Assembly (NCBI GenBank): GCA_963555705.1
Contig: OY743190.1
Coordinates: 14,545,501 to 14,609,500, forward strand
Direction: 5' to 3'
Length of the DNA stretch: 64,000 bases
DNA from: Ligustrum vulgare
Lineage: Eukaryota; Streptophyta; Magnoliopsida; Lamiales; Oleaceae
Shown: positions 47,266 to 60,160 of the stretch, one piece after another
Layout of the letters: each line of letters begins with the position of its first letter
Numbering within the stretch: the first letter of the stretch is position 1
Made by a program: the position numbers and the translations under genes
Notes under the pieces: generated by a model
What the model saw: the letters and a program-made list of their open reading frames with translations, nothing else
Told to the model about the DNA's origin: nothing
The model's database searches: none

Positions 47266-47312
47266 GTCCAGCTCAAATCCATAATCGCTGAGGAAAATCT
47301 TCCCCATTTTCA
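47266..47312 (+). pseudogene. Second copy of the CML13 exon piece
   Basis: 47 bp nearly identical to 45438-45484 (one difference: atcgctgag for atagctgag), starting exactly after tatcag. Both copies end at ccccattttca, the chimera junction, so one derives from the other after the junction formed. The sequence following (to about 47420) is open in places but not recognised. Confidence 0.7.
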
Positions 47313-47927
47313 ATAATCAAAAGCTAGAATACTTGGTCTTGATGGAGCAGAAGATTGGCGACGAGAAGTCGGCGAAGATCTCGACCAGCTGAAGAACGAA
47401 GGCGGTTGGGAATACACAATGAAAGAATCGGTAATATATGAACCAATTTTTGTTGTGGTGACTTTGCTTTTTTTTTTTTTTTTTCCCTGTTTGAATTTGA
47501 TGGGCTTGATTTGAAGGTATAGGAAGGAGAAAAAATTGGGGAAGAAGAAAGGGATTTGTACTATTTGTTCGTGATTTTCTTGGAAGAACAAATACCTTAC
47601 CAACACCATCAGTCGTGCGCAGGAGGTACTGTTTCCTCATTCACTTCTTCCTTTTGTTTATGAATTCACAAGTATAAGCTTTATATTAATTGGTCATCGT
47701 GAGATGAATTTGAGCTGGGTTTTGATTCGTGGTTTTCGTGGTGATTTTTTTAGACATTATGATTTTTCTGGTGATGATGGATGTGATAAATTAATCATTG
47801 GAATTCTTTGTTAAATTCATTCTTGCAGCTTATACAATAACATTGTCCATTCCTAACTTATCTAATTCTTGCTTCTGAATCTTTTTTCTTAGTAAAAGAA
47901 AAGAAATCAGTTAAGTGAATTAGATGG

Positions 47928-49650
47928 TGTTGACCTATGGTCAACTTGACCTTATTGTTTTGATCATAACAAACCAGAATATATTGTGTTGCTAACAAGT
48001 GGCTTCAAGTGTTTCATATAATGATAAATATTCAAAACATTCAATGTTCAAAACGTCTATCAAATATATAAATCAAAACTATGTGATCAAGTACATGAGA
48101 CGCAAAGAAGATCAAGAAAGACTCGAAGATATTCAAGATCAAATTTCAAGTCGGAAAGCATGAAGACCAAGCAATGAAGCCTACAAAGAATTGAGATCTT
48201 ACAAATTGCTTTTCAATGTTATGTAAGGTTAATGCATCAATAGCTAGCAATGCATTTCATAAAGCTCAAGAAACATTTTTTAAACCACTAAAATATCGTT
48301 TTCAAAATCAACTTTGATCAGAAAACCTTGAAAAATCAAAATCTTGAAATTCTGATTTTTCAGGTCGACCGAAAATTCAATAGGTCGACTGCATGACACT
48401 TTCAGGTCGACCGCAAATTTTTTCAGGTCGACCGCACTGCCTATTTTTGAACTCCAACGGCTATTTTCTCGCAACGGCTATATTGAGGTCGACCGCAAAA
48501 GACAGTATGTGCGAAATTTGCTCTATAAATAGCCTTCTCTCTTGCATTCATTTTCAACAACTAAGAGGAGATTTTAGAGAAGCTTTCTTGTGAAAAATTC
48601 ATTGTTCTTACTTGATTTATATTTATCTATCTTTATCAGAATACTTTAACTGATCCAACTTTGTTTTATCAAAATTCATCAAAGTTTTTTGAAAGAGTTT
48701 TTGTGAAGATTCTTGATTTTACATTATATAATCTTCCTCAATATCTTCACATTATATATTGGAATTGAAGTGTAAGTCTCTCTTTGTTCTAAACTTGTTT
48801 TAATCTTTTAAAAGAGAGAAATTCCAATTAAGGAACTTTGATTATTTGTGCTACATTTTTCATTTTCATTTGATTCATCAAAGTTCCATTGCCTAAACAC
48901 TTTTAGCTTAACTTATTGTTAATTATTCAAGTGTGGCATCTATTGGTACTTAATTTGATTCAATATTTTAACAAGAGATTATTTTAAAAACTTTGTTTGA
49001 TTGCATTGAACTTTTCATTATCATTTGCATCAAAGTTTTTCTCTAACACTCGAGCTTAATTCATTGCTATCTATTGAAATGTTAGCCTAACTCTCTCGGT
49101 ACTTAATTTGAGTATATCATTTGTCAAGAGAGTTATTTCAATTGTAAATTCAATTCATTATAGCTTGTGGTTTCGAGAGCCTTATGAAAACTCGATTGTT
49201 GGTTAAGGGTAGGTGCTCCTTGTTGTAAGTCACCTAAGGATAAGTGCTCCTTATTGTAAGTCACTTAAGGATTTGGTACTCCTTGTTGTAAGTTACCAAT
49301 ATAGTGAATTTGGCCTTGCTCGTGATGGAGAGCTCGGTAACGGGGGACGTAGATCACGTTGGTTGATTGAACCTCCTTAAATCGCGTTTGCATTCTTTTA
49401 TCCCTTTTACTTACTTACGTTGCACTTACTCTATTCTATCAATTTATATTGTGCAACACTATATCTAAGTGCTATACTTGCTTTATCAATTAAGTTTACA
49501 CATTTATTGCACACTACATTGATAGTTAAGTTACTTACAACACTAAGTGTTCATACTTATACCTATTGATTTTTAAGTTTGATATTATTTATCGAAAAAG
49601 TTTTATAAACCAGTTCACCCCCTCTTGGTTAGTTTACTCTTGGGTTAACA
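47928..49650 (+). repeat. Solo LTR, copia-type (1723 bp)
   Basis: Starts TGTTGACC, ends GGGTTAACA, flanked by gatgg on both sides (47923-47927 and 49651-49655). It contains four perfect GGTCGACC palindromes and one near match (48363-48495), a TATA box ctataaatag (48522-48531), three 'aggtgctccttgttgtaagt'-type repeats (49207-49290) and the 3' phrase agttcaccccctcttggtt, all familiar from long copia LTRs. Confidence 0.88.
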
Positions 49651-49655
49651 GATGG

Positions 49656-52559
49656 AAGTATAAACCAGTGTTAAAATGGGAAGCATGTTGGTTTCTTTTT
49701 ATTTACTTTACAGTTTTTCAAACTCTAGGTTATGAACAATTTGTTTTGGCTTATAAATTTTGTTTGGCTGATTGTCGATATAAAAAATGCAGGTGCCGGA
49801 AAACCAGGTGTTCTTTAATATATATTGTTTGATATACCACTAATATTACCATGCTAAAGAATCATAAGAGTCTTGCATTATCATCTCACAATCCATTTGA
49901 CATGTAATGATTGTTGATGTATTTGTTTCTGCATTCTATGTTCTGAAAACAAATAGGAGAACTGGAAACTCCATTTGAAGTAAAAAATAAGAATAATTCT
50001 AATTAACCAAGAGGAGAATAAGTGAAGAATTGATCCATGTAAAGATGTCTGAATTGTTGACCCATGTAAAACAAAGAATAATTCTAATATTTGATGCACT
50101 TTTGCATCAAATATCTATAGTCTTGGCGTTCTTCTATTTGAGGTTTGAAAACAACTGTTACTAAGATTCCCTTTACTATCTTAGATTAGATAATCAATTT
50201 ATGCTATATTTGAAACAAGTATTGGATGTGAGTCATAACAACATAAATGTTTTGCCATCTATATATCGTTTCTAAAATTCAAAGAATAATTCATTGCATT
50301 GAATTGATTTCCATGAGGATTTTAGTCCAGTCACAATGACTTTTACCATATAGAGATTCATGAGTTGACAAGCACATTAAAATCCACTTCTGGTGATATG
50401 TTAGTCTTCAAGGTTTATGTCATTTTAGGCATCCATTCTTTACAAAATCTTTTCTATTGCTCCTAATGTCTTAAAATCTTGCTGCTTGGTATAGAAACCA
50501 ACATTTTTTATTCTCAGGATCGTTTCTTAGTGTCGTCCCTATATAATCAAGTATTATTCTTCTATTCTACACCAAACTAAGCAGGTAGGTAATTTACATA
50601 TGGAGTACATGGCTGGTGGTTTTGTTGCTAATCTGGTAGGTAATTTACATATGGCAAGTAATTGCCCAAATTTGGATTCTATCCGTGTTAGAACTTGCTA
50701 TAATTAGAGGCCAGGTAGGAAATTTCCTAGGTTGATCTGAACCTCTAAGATAACAAGTAAACCTCGATATTAAATTCATGTGGATATTTCTTTCCATAAA
50801 ACAGTACTTCCATTTACATACAGCAGAGTCTCAGAATATATATCTACTTGTGATTTTTGTGATTTTGATAATGTTAATTTTATATTATTGGCATTTTCTA
50901 TTTTTCCACAATTGTGTAATTTAAGAAAACTTCAATTAATTACTAAATACGTGTATTTAGTAATTTATTAAGTTGAATTAAATTCTGCAAATATTTTTGG
51001 AGAAAAATATATATCTTATTTTCGAAAATCATGTTATTATTGGAAAGATAATGATCAAGAAATATTGATTTGATTAGGATCATAATCTCGAAATCTTGAT
51101 CTTGATATCTTGTGATTTTGGTAAATTTCTTGATGATATATTTTGTGATTCTTCTTGGCACTCAAGATATGGTAAGTCTCTTCTTGATATGGTCAAGAAT
51201 ATTTCAATCTTATCTTTGCATATGGTAAGATTATGTGGTCGAAAATCTTGATTGTGAAGAATTTAGATAGGGTCGAAAATATGGTTGATTGGTATCAAAA
51301 TTTATCACCTTATTGGTAAATAGTAAGATCTTTCAAGATTTATCATTATCTTATTTTATAGTAAGATTTATTTAAGAATAATTATCTTACATTTTTCTAA
51401 TTATCTCTACTGTATTTTGCAGGTACTAGAGATCTTGTGCAATAAGGAAACTTGGAATTCAAGTAACCTAAATGCACTTTCAATAGAAGAAAAATGGGAT
51501 ATTTTTCTTAAGACGTGTAGAATTATAAAATTCGTGTGGTGCTTCACAATGTATACGTCCACTTCATTAAGAAGTCTTGAAGCTAATTTTTGGTGTGGCG
51601 CAAGAACATTAAAGGCTTCAATTGTGTTGTGACTTCGGTACTCCGGGAGGAGGATTCAATCACTTAGAGGAGGAAAGAATTTCAGCGTGAAGATCAAACG
51701 GGAGGTTTGAATCATATTCGAACGGGAGTTCGTGGTTGCTGAAAAAGTGTTGCAGATTCAAAGAAAATTATTGAAGAGTGGTGGGACGCCAGCTCACATT
51801 ACATGCCATAGAAGGATCAGGGAGTGATCTATTTCTTGGATGTTTGATAAAGTCTATGCGTAGATTTATCCTGTAGTTTAGATTGATCTGTATAAACTCA
51901 TTTCCTATATAGTGATTGATTTTTGTCCGCAGGATGCGGTCCGTGGGTTTTCCCTGTTAGGGTTTTTCTCACGTTAAGCTCAAATTATTGTGTTCTTGTC
52001 TATTTACAATTCTACACAATTGATTCTGTCCATTTACGTTTTACTATCCAGACGAATCTGCATTAGCAAGATTCATCTGGTATTGCGCTAAAACATATCT
52101 TAACGTTTTACTCTTAACTGGTTACTGTCCAGACTTACCTGTGACAGTCTGTTTATAAAATTTAGACAACTTTAAATTTTCAGATAATATGGTATTTGTT
52201 CCATCCTTGCCTTCTTTTGGTGCAGCATAATGGAGTAAGGAATTTGTGTGAGGTTTACAAGAAATGTTGAAGCCGACTTAAATGGTTCGTATGTCAAAGT
52301 ATTTATATTAACGAACCCTTTGTGTCCGATGGCTACATTAATGGCGTGATGACGTATTGCATCCCAATTGAAGCAAGCTTAATTCTTTATTTTTCTTATC
52401 CATGTGGATACCAAATGCATCATCTGCCTTTCTTTCAATTGGTTTTTATTGTTGGATTCTTTTGTATTGTCATCTAGAAATGGCCCTAATCGTTCTGATT
52501 AGGAAGTTCTTAATTGCTTTTGTATTGATTGCTGCAGCCATATCTGTAATGAGAAGGGA
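49656..52559. other. No confident gene; possible copia LTR/leader at about 51160-52030 and a 28-bp palindrome
   Basis: 51160-52030 contains 'ccgcaggatgcggtccgtgggttttccctgttagggtttttctc', similar to the R-U5 part of plant copia elements, but ends and duplication were not found. At 50938-50965 AATTACTAAATAC is repeated inverted around gt. The 71-aa ORF at 51417 is not convincing. Confidence 0.35.
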
Positions 52560-52975
52560 AAGAGGCTCTCGAGGTCGATTCAAATGGGAAGACAATGGTC
52601 GTGAGCAATTTGTCTAATAGGCGCGTTCGACTAGAAATGAACAGGTCAGTGGACATTTTAAAGATATGTACAAACCAGAAAGGAAAAGAAAAAATTAAAA
52701 AAGCTCAAATATCTGAAGCTTTATTTTAGCTATGCACGAAGAGATCTCAATAGTGTTAACAAAAGCTACCCATCATTTTCTGACTTTTCTTTTACTTTCT
52801 ACGTTTCTTAGTTTCTTGTGGGTTCATGCTCTCTTATGGATGATGTCTTGTGGATTCTTATTACACAGTATTATCTCTCTGCAGTTTATTGGAGGTGGTG
52901 GTTGAAAAATTCCTTACGAATCATAATGTAGTGGCTGTTCTGCAATTTATCGTACAAGCTTTAGGATTAGTGTAA
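52560..52975 (+). other. Possible last two exons of an unrecognised gene
   Basis: One frame reads KEALEVDSNGKTMVVSNLS and RRVRLEMN up to a gtcagt donor at 52645. After ctctctgcag the frame continues SLLEVVVEKFLTNHNVVAVL and ends LGLV, TAA (52973-52975). The splice phase matches across the pair, but I cannot name the protein and upstream exons are not evident. Confidence 0.3.
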
Positions 52976-54279
52976 CATGAAAGCTACTACTGTATGGTTT
53001 TACTTTTTGCATAGCCTTCCAACTGTGATTTTTTGGCTTGGAGTTTGGTGTGATTTAGTCATTTTTTTGAATCGGAAATCTTGACGAGTTTAATGAAAAT
53101 GAAGTGATTGATATTTTTCAATGGTTTCATGGAATAGCTTAATAGTAATTTATTGCAAAAGCTGGGGTTTTTTTTTTTTTTGGAATGATAATGTGAGATC
53201 CCATTTAAAGGCTTGGCAAGTGGATATGATTAAGATTTAGGTTCTTGCTGTAATTAGTTTCATCCAAACCTTGAGCAAGAAAGCAGGCATGGTTAATAGG
53301 CTTGAATCTCTAGGTGGGTGGCTATCTGAGACCGAGTGCCTATCCGTCAATTCACGTCTGCTGTTGAAATAGTTAGAAAAAAAATATTTTGTATTGTTCT
53401 TTTGGAATACATTTGAAGGTTTTCAACCCTTTTAAGTACCAAAAGAAAGAAAAATTGATGTGATCCCGGGAGGGGGTCACGACGAAATCGCAGAATAATG
53501 CCGGGAAAGTTTCGAATTCAGGTTGGAACAGGCGATAACAATGCAACCCCGACCTCACGACGTAAGAACCAGGGGTATATTAAACCCGAGACCCGTCACG
53601 ATGCGGAGATAAGAACTACAAAGGGGTGAACGCCATAAGAAATGTCCAGATCCTTGATAAGTTCGATTTGGTGAACGCCACAAATATCTCCAGAACAATA
53701 TCTAAGGGAAAATCACTCAACACAATTTTCATTAATTCAAGTCTGATTGTTACAATGAAAGAAGATGATATAAATAAGGAAAACAACCCATAGCCACGAA
53801 TGGGCTCAAAATAGAGTCATAATTAAGCTTAAATACCTAAAACTGAAGAAGGAATTAAAAATACAAATCAGCATTATTTGCGTTAAACTAGATTTATGGC
53901 CGTGACAACATCTCTTACGACCGTGACTGTATTTCTGTTTAAGGATTACGACCGTGACCATAAACTTACGGTCGTAACTGTTAAAATCTTGGAATTCTTC
54001 AATTTTCACTCGAGGATGACTTACAGCCTTGGCAAGGTAGCTTACGGCTGTAAATACGGTTCTGATCCATTTTGACCTGGTTTGATCTTTGAAGCTTTCC
54101 GAACTGCTTGAATTCTTGTTTTTGCTTGAATTGTAGTTCTTTCCGTCAAGCCTACTATGATTCGTATCATTCCCTTCTTCTTTAGGATGATTCATCCCGA
54201 ATCATAGTGTTGTTCCTGTTGTGCAACTACTCTACCTGGATCAAATGAAAAAAAAAATTCCTCCATTGCACATGGTCAA

Positions 54280-55317
54280 TCAATAATATGCTGCCCTTTG
54301 GGGTACTTGGATGGATTGAAGCAGAAACTCATGTGGGCATTGGTGGTGTTGCCCAAACTCCCAAGTGTAATTAACCTGCAAGAAAGAATTAAATATAATG
54401 GGGAGGGAAATGTTAGTTTCTCCATGTACAAGGTATGGATCCTTGTACTCGTGATACAACACTTCCACTTCTTCTTTTCGCACCACGAGACCCTTCTCTT
54501 CACCTCCAACAGTCATTTCACTTTCTGGCTCATCACACTCAATCACCTCCTCCAACTTCACAATTTCTTGTTCAACCACCACTTCTAAATTTCTGGGCTC
54601 AACCAACTCTCATAAGTTTTCATGCCTAACCTCCAATTCATGCATCTCCTCCTCATTAATTTTAACTTCATGTTCATCAACCACTTTACCACACAATTCC
54701 TCCTCAACACTACTCAAATTTTTATCTTCTAATTCCTCATCTCCTACCTCAAAATTCGGAGCTTGTTCAACTATTTCAATTTTCAACTCGTGCGCCTCCT
54801 CTTCATAACTCGAATTTTTATTTTCTAATTCATGTTTCAAGTCTCCCTCCTTCTTCTCAACAATCATATCCCGAGAATCCAATTTTAAATCCCCTACAAT
54901 CTATTTTTCACCCTGTTGTAATTTAGCCTCAGCCTCTCTCTCTCTCTCTCTCTCTCTCTTTAAGCCTCACTTCTTTTCTAGCCTTCCGTTCATACATCAT
55001 CCTTTCTTCATAAATTTCTGTTTGAATCTTCAAAAGCGCCCTCACATTAATCTCTTCTTCCCAATCAACTTCAATCACAACCCTAGGTTTATGGTTACGC
55101 CTATATTCCTTTTCATGTCGTGAACAAATTCTGCACTACGATCCATTGAGTTCTTAACCTTCCCCAACTTTGCATCTAATTTCTCATCCAATTTCTCAAA
55201 CCATTTCTCAAATAGTTTCTCCATCATTGCCAGCAGATGAAATTGTTGGTTAACTTCCCCAAACAATGATTTTTCTCGAAGTTTAGACATTTGGAATGGA
55301 ATTGAATAATTTGACAC
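54280..55317 (-). pseudogene. Acidic, helix-rich ORF of the LTR element, broken by stops
   Basis: Three consecutive minus-strand pieces: MSKLREKSLFGEVNQQFHLL with KLFEKWFEKLDEKLDAKLGK; then a Glu/Leu/Val-rich part (HELEVRHENL, EEELCGKVVDEHEVKINEEE); then EVEVLYHEYKDPYLVHGETN and EFGQHHQCPHEFLLQSIQVP. They look like one long coding unit split by a CT-repeat (54938-54960) and stops. It resembles element-specific proteins seen in non-autonomous gypsy relatives; I cannot assign gag motifs. Confidence 0.45.
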
Positions 55318-55974
55318 AAGGATTAGAATGCATTTTAATTTTCACTTGGAAGGAAGGAATATCAAGAATCTTAATATTATTATTATAAAGAAAGATAGTA
55401 GCAAAATTTTCCCTCCAAATGGTTCCCTCCAAAGTTAGCATACAAATTAATATAATAATAATAAATTTTATTTTTTGAAACTATGAAATGACGTTTTGCA
55501 TTTGGTATAGTACACAAAAGATTGGACCTTACACGGTTTTTAAGGTTTAAAATTTGAATTTTTAATATGCATTAAATGACAAGTCTTTTTTTCATCTGCA
55601 CACACACAGGTGGTCCCACGTGATTGTAAGATTCCTAAAAAAATTGGGCTTAAGAAGCGTGCTTGGTAGTTGGTACTCTGCATATTTTTTTTTTTTTTTT
55701 AAAAAAAAGGTGGTTCACAATAGTACACTCCACCAATCGGCCACATGACATTTTCCCCTGATATTTTCAGACGATCACAAATCACAAAATTAGAAAAGAT
55801 GATGACCAAAACATCCAACCCACTCTCTTAAGATCGATGAAGGATCCATTCCCGATCGCTGTCGCACCAGCCGGCAAGTGCAACTCCAGTAGCCATCAAG
55901 CCTTCAAAGTTTGGTCGTTGACGACGCAGATGGAAGACCCATCCCATGATCTTGTCCCGTCCCGTCCCATCACA

Positions 55975-55978
<4 letters not shown>

Positions 55979-56017
<39 letters not shown>
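55979..56017. repeat. (CT)n microsatellite
   Basis: About 19 CT units within the Helitron; a second shorter one lies at 54938-54960 in the host LTR element. Confidence 0.9.
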
Positions 56018-56019
<2 letters not shown>

Positions 56020-56251
56020 GCGGCCCTGCAGCTCGGTAACAGTTGTTTGATTTTTTGGTTTTGTAACGTAAATATTAATTGTTGATTTCTCAATTTTTTT
56101 ATTTTTTTGTTTTTTGTAGCTTTCCTCTTGATATGTGAGTAGAAAGGGTATTTTGCTTATTTTGTGTTTTTGGGATACCAGTGTTCTTTTCAAATTTTTA
56201 ATTTTTTTTTTTCATTTTCTTTTTTGCTCTAACTGTTTCTCCAAATTCTAG

Positions 56252-56791
56252 GTGGTCACTATCTCTATAAATGGTGAACGAGAAGTTGGGGAACAGATAG
56301 CACGGGGAATGGAGAAAGTCGGGAAGGAGGGAATCATCACTATTGCTGTAAGTATGTAGTAGTTTGGAAGTTTTAATTTTTAACCTTTACCTAATTCGGA
56401 AACTTTCCTTCTTAGTTAGCTAACAAGCTAATGAAATTAAACGTGTTTCGAATACAAATAAATTGATAATGACAAGGCACATATAGACATAGTGCATTCC
56501 AAATGTAGTTGGATTCTCTTCGTATTTGTAATAATTGAATAAAGAAGAAAAAATAGAATAATAATAATAAAAATTCGTAAAATGAGGCCACTTTCTTTAA
56601 TTCTGTCCAATTTTTGTGGCCAGTTACAAAATAACGAAGAAGGAAAAAAGGTAAAAACTAAGGAGAAACTGAAAAATGATTTATGCATGATGAAGTGTAA
56701 CTGATCTGCAATCATGCTGGATGGAAATACTTTGGATGGTGAGTTGGAAGTGGTGGAAGGTATGAAGCTAGCCCGTGGATATATATCTCCT
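56252..56791 (+). pseudogene. CPN60: Mitochondrial chaperonin CPN60/HSP60 fragment, two exons
   Basis: Exon 56252-56347 after 'ttctag' reads [20 protein letters not shown] then [12 protein letters not shown] and a gtaagt donor. The next piece 56720-56791 reads DGNTLDGELEVVEGMKLARG then YISP. These are adjacent segments of the apical/intermediate part of type I chaperonin, which folds proteins in the mitochondrial matrix. The acceptor before the second exon reads tg where ag is expected, and similarity stops after YISP. Introns are retained, fitting Helitron capture of genomic DNA. Confidence 0.85.
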
Positions 56792-58800
56792 AATGATGAT
56801 ATGTCCTCCTGTAATTGGCAAGTACTTGTCAAATCTTAAAATATGAATACAGAATATGAATTTATTCGAAAAACATGAAGCTCATTCCTGGCCTACACAA
56901 TTCCATTCCGCCCAGTTGGGATCCAATTCCCAGACCTCACTCGCTTGGATACACGTGATTTTTATTTTTTATATTTTTTTAGTATTTTTGTTTTCTCCAC
57001 GAATTTATAAATCAAAGCAATTTGTGTAATTGAATCAGGGGCAAATTTCAATTTTAAGCTACAATGGTGCTTGACAGGTTTCATTGCTCTTCACTGTTGT
57101 TCTCAACCTGATTTTTGGTTTTGGATATGGGTAATTAATTCTTCATTATCTGCCTCGATATGTAACGAATTAGGAGCTTCTCATTTAATTGATCCATTAT
57201 TTTTTATTTATTAATCAGGTGATTTAGTTGATTTTATGTGATTTTTTAGAGTGAATATGCTTATATTTTGATGTTCAATAATGTGAAGAATGATTTTAAT
57301 ATTGTTAAATCTTTTCCTTCAATTCCTGTAGTTAATGTTTGCTTTCATTTGCAGCTTTTATGTTGATCCAAGTATCAGTATAGTGCTGTAACAAGTTTTT
57401 GCTGAAACATTTTCTACTTTTCTCTGAGTTATGCTTAATATTTTATTGTCTTCTTGGTTTATTATTTTAGTTTGAAAAGTATGACTTCTTACTCTCAATT
57501 ATTATGTAGAAATTGTGAAATTTTTATCATTTGTTTTGATGAGTGACATCTTGAATTATGCAGGGATATCATACACAAACCAGTTGTGAATCTCTTCTTA
57601 AATTATTGATTTGCAACTGATGACTCCGGGAGTGGTGGCCTAGATATGTTGTCACCAGCTTTAGGTCTATTTTTCTACCTTTGTGAGATTCTTAGCACTT
57701 TCTCCATCTATGTTTGTTTTCTGATACATATTATATAATATATTTTAAATGTGTTTTGGAAGATTCAACTTTAATTTGATTGAGATTAGTGTAGTTTGCA
57801 TAAAAAGGTTAATATCTATGTTCGGTGTAGAAAATTGTCATAACGTATGGCTGGATAGCCTGTATTAATAAGTACATTGATTTTGTTCAGTATTATTTTG
57901 AACCACGAAATTAGAAGTCTTTGAACTCAGTTAAATTTTCATTTTTGCTTGAAATGTAAATTTCTCAGGTGAGGAAATGCTATTATTTGTTTGGATTTAT
58001 ATTAAGGGTTTGATTGAGCTATATTTTTTGGGAAAATAGAATTTATAATTGTGATTTTTTTGGAGAATGTAGTTAAAAAGTAGGATTTTTTTTTTTATTT
58101 TTTTTATTTACATATGAAATTATTTTATCAGATAATGTATGATTGAAAATAAGTTTGGAGAAATATGAGATTTGTAAGAATAGGTCTTAAGCTTGAGCTA
58201 AATTATTTCTTTTCATTTTTCATTGATTTGGCCATGGATGAATCCTTTAATTTCATAGATAAATGTCAAGTCTACAATTATGAACCAGATTGAGATAATA
58301 AATCTTTGAGAATAAATTTGGAAGATTTTTTATTATATACTATATATGTTATAATCCTATGATTGTCTTGATTAGTTATTGTAATATAATATTCTTTTTT
58401 ATATCTAATACCGTGCATCGCACGGGTGGGAGAACTAGTTTAAGGAATTTCAATAAAGTGGTTCTTGAATTTTCGGAATCACCTTTTTTTTTTGTAATGA
58501 ATTTTCAGAAAAAAAAAATATTTTTTAGAAATTCGAAAATTCAACTACGAATATGGGAAAACTAATGAGACTTAATTTGGATGAAAAATGGACACAGAAA
58601 CAACTTGTGAATATTTTTTTTGAGATTTTCTAGATTAAAGACTCAACAAATGATGAAGAACACAAATAACCCAAAATAAAGACTCGAAAAAAAAAAGGAT
58701 ATGGATGATTCTGTGTAGATTCGATGATAAAAACGCAGAATCAAACTAGGATAGAAAAGAAAAACAAAACCTGAATTCAGAGTCTAGTTCTGATACCAAA

Positions 58801-59539
58801 TGATGTGATCCCGGGAGGGAGTCGCGACGAAATCACAGAATAACGTCCCGAAAGTTCCGAATTCAGGTTGGAACAGACGATAACAATGCAACCCCGACCT
58901 CACAACCCAAGAACCAGGGGTATATTAAACCTGAGACCCGTTATGATGGGGAGATAAGAACCACAAAGGGGTGAACGCCACAAGGAATGTTCAGATTCTT
59001 GATAAGTTCGATTTTGTGAACGTCACAAATATTTCACAATATTTGATAAGTTCAAAAGTGTTCAATCCAGAACAATATCTGAGGAAAAATCACTCAACAC
59101 AATTTTCATTAATTTAAGTCTGATTGTTACAATGAAAGAAAATGATATAAATAAGGAATACAAACCCTAGCCGCGAATGAGCTCAAAATAGATTCATAAT
59201 TAAGCTAAAATACCTAAAACTGAAAAAGGAATTAAAAATATAAAAAGGAAATAAAAATCAACATTATTTGCGTTAAACTTGATTTACGGTCGTGACAACA
59301 TCTCTTACGACCGTGAATGTATTTATGTTTAAGGATTACGGCCGTGACCATAAACTTATGGTCGTAACTGTTAAAGTCTTGGAATTCTTCAATTTTCATT
59401 CGAGGATGACTTACGTCCATAAATACGGTTTTGATCCATTTTGACCTGGTTTGATATTTGAAGCTCTCCGAACCTGCTTGAATTCTTGTTTTGGCTTGAA
59501 TTGTAGTTCTTTCCGTCAAGCCTACTATGATTCGTATAA
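58801..59539 (-). repeat. 5' LTR of the minus-oriented element (739 bp)
   Basis: Begins tgatgtgatcccggg on the plus strand like the copy at 53456-54169, and ends gattcgtataa (ca expected). It has a 25-bp insertion-like difference near 59035-59065 and lacks about 20 bp near 59415 relative to the other LTR. Confidence 0.88.
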
Positions 59540-59615
59540 AAAATGGCATGAAACGTGCTTTAGTTTGTATTTCTACTTAATGACTACATATACAGCTAGG
59601 AGTTTTGTTGTGTTG

Positions 59616-60036
59616 GTAATCCCTGTGGAACTAGAGAATGTGCTATTTGAAGAGGCATACATTCTTCTCCACGCAAGGTAGGTAATTCTAATTGGTCAAC
59701 TGATTTTTAAATAAAAAAAATCTAATTCTTCATGATTTGTTCAAACAAGATTTTTATTCATATAGGCACACCCCCCGTGGTCTATCTTTAGTGAGGAATG
59801 ACCTTGCATATTCTGATGGTAAGATAAAAAGGAGCATGGAAGCCATTTCTTCAAGCAATAGTGGAAAGAAAAGAAACTCGAATACAAAACTGAGCACTTT
59901 GATTCAGAGCACAAATAATGGGACGTTGCATCATTGGTCTGAAAGACACCATTATCCCAATGATTTCACTGACAACCATATATATGGGAGCGTGTTGGTT
60001 GAATCAATGAATTTGTTGATTTTGATAAATGAGTAA
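59616..60036 (+). pseudogene. 3' end of a UBP16-like ubiquitin-specific protease gene
   Basis: Exon 59616-59677 reads VIPVELENVLFEEAYILLHA, matching the conserved His-box end of the UCH domain in plant UBP15/16/17-type deubiquitinases (normally V.PVELENVLSEGAYMLLYAR). After a gtaggt donor and a 'catatag' acceptor the last exon 59766-60036 gives HTPRGLSLVRNDLAYSDGKI, then a Ser/Asn/Lys-rich tail and TAA. The LTR element (TSD aaaat) separates it from any upstream exons, none of which I recognise in the window. The acceptor before 59616 reads ttg. Relic or the true 3' end of a gene interrupted by the insertion. Confidence 0.55.
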
Positions 60037-60160
60037 TAATGTACATGTATAAACACTGATCACTCAGATAATTGAATGTTTTGGAGTTCATTTTTTATCA
60101 AAAGGTTTATGGAGAAAAACATTATTTGTAAAGTAGGACTATACATATTCTGTTGATCCA

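Larger units (their letters stand above)
55369..58438 (+). mobile_element. Non-autonomous Helitron (3.07 kb) carrying chaperonin-60 exons
   Basis: 5' end TCTTAATATTATTATTATA preceded by A; 3' hairpin CCGTGC-atc-GCACGG (58411-58425), then gtgggagaa, CTAG (58435-58438) and T. Insertion between A and T with no duplication fits Helitrons. No Rep/helicase. It holds CPN60 exons, a CT microsatellite (55979-56017) and AT-rich sequence, and lies inside the minus-oriented LTR element. Confidence 0.68.
53456..59539 (-). mobile_element. Minus-oriented LTR retrotransposon without pol, interrupted by a Helitron
   Basis: LTRs 53456-54169 (3') and 58801-59539 (5'), target duplication aaaat (53451-53455 and 59540-59544). 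The complement of TGGTATCAGA precedes 58801 (primer site); on the minus strand AAAGAAGAAGGGAA precedes the 3' LTR. The interior encodes only short acidic, coiled-coil-like pieces (55317-55075, 54882-54280, minus strand). No RT, integrase or protease seen. Both LTRs carry palindromic ttacgaccgtgac / ttacggtcgtaac motifs. Confidence 0.85.
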
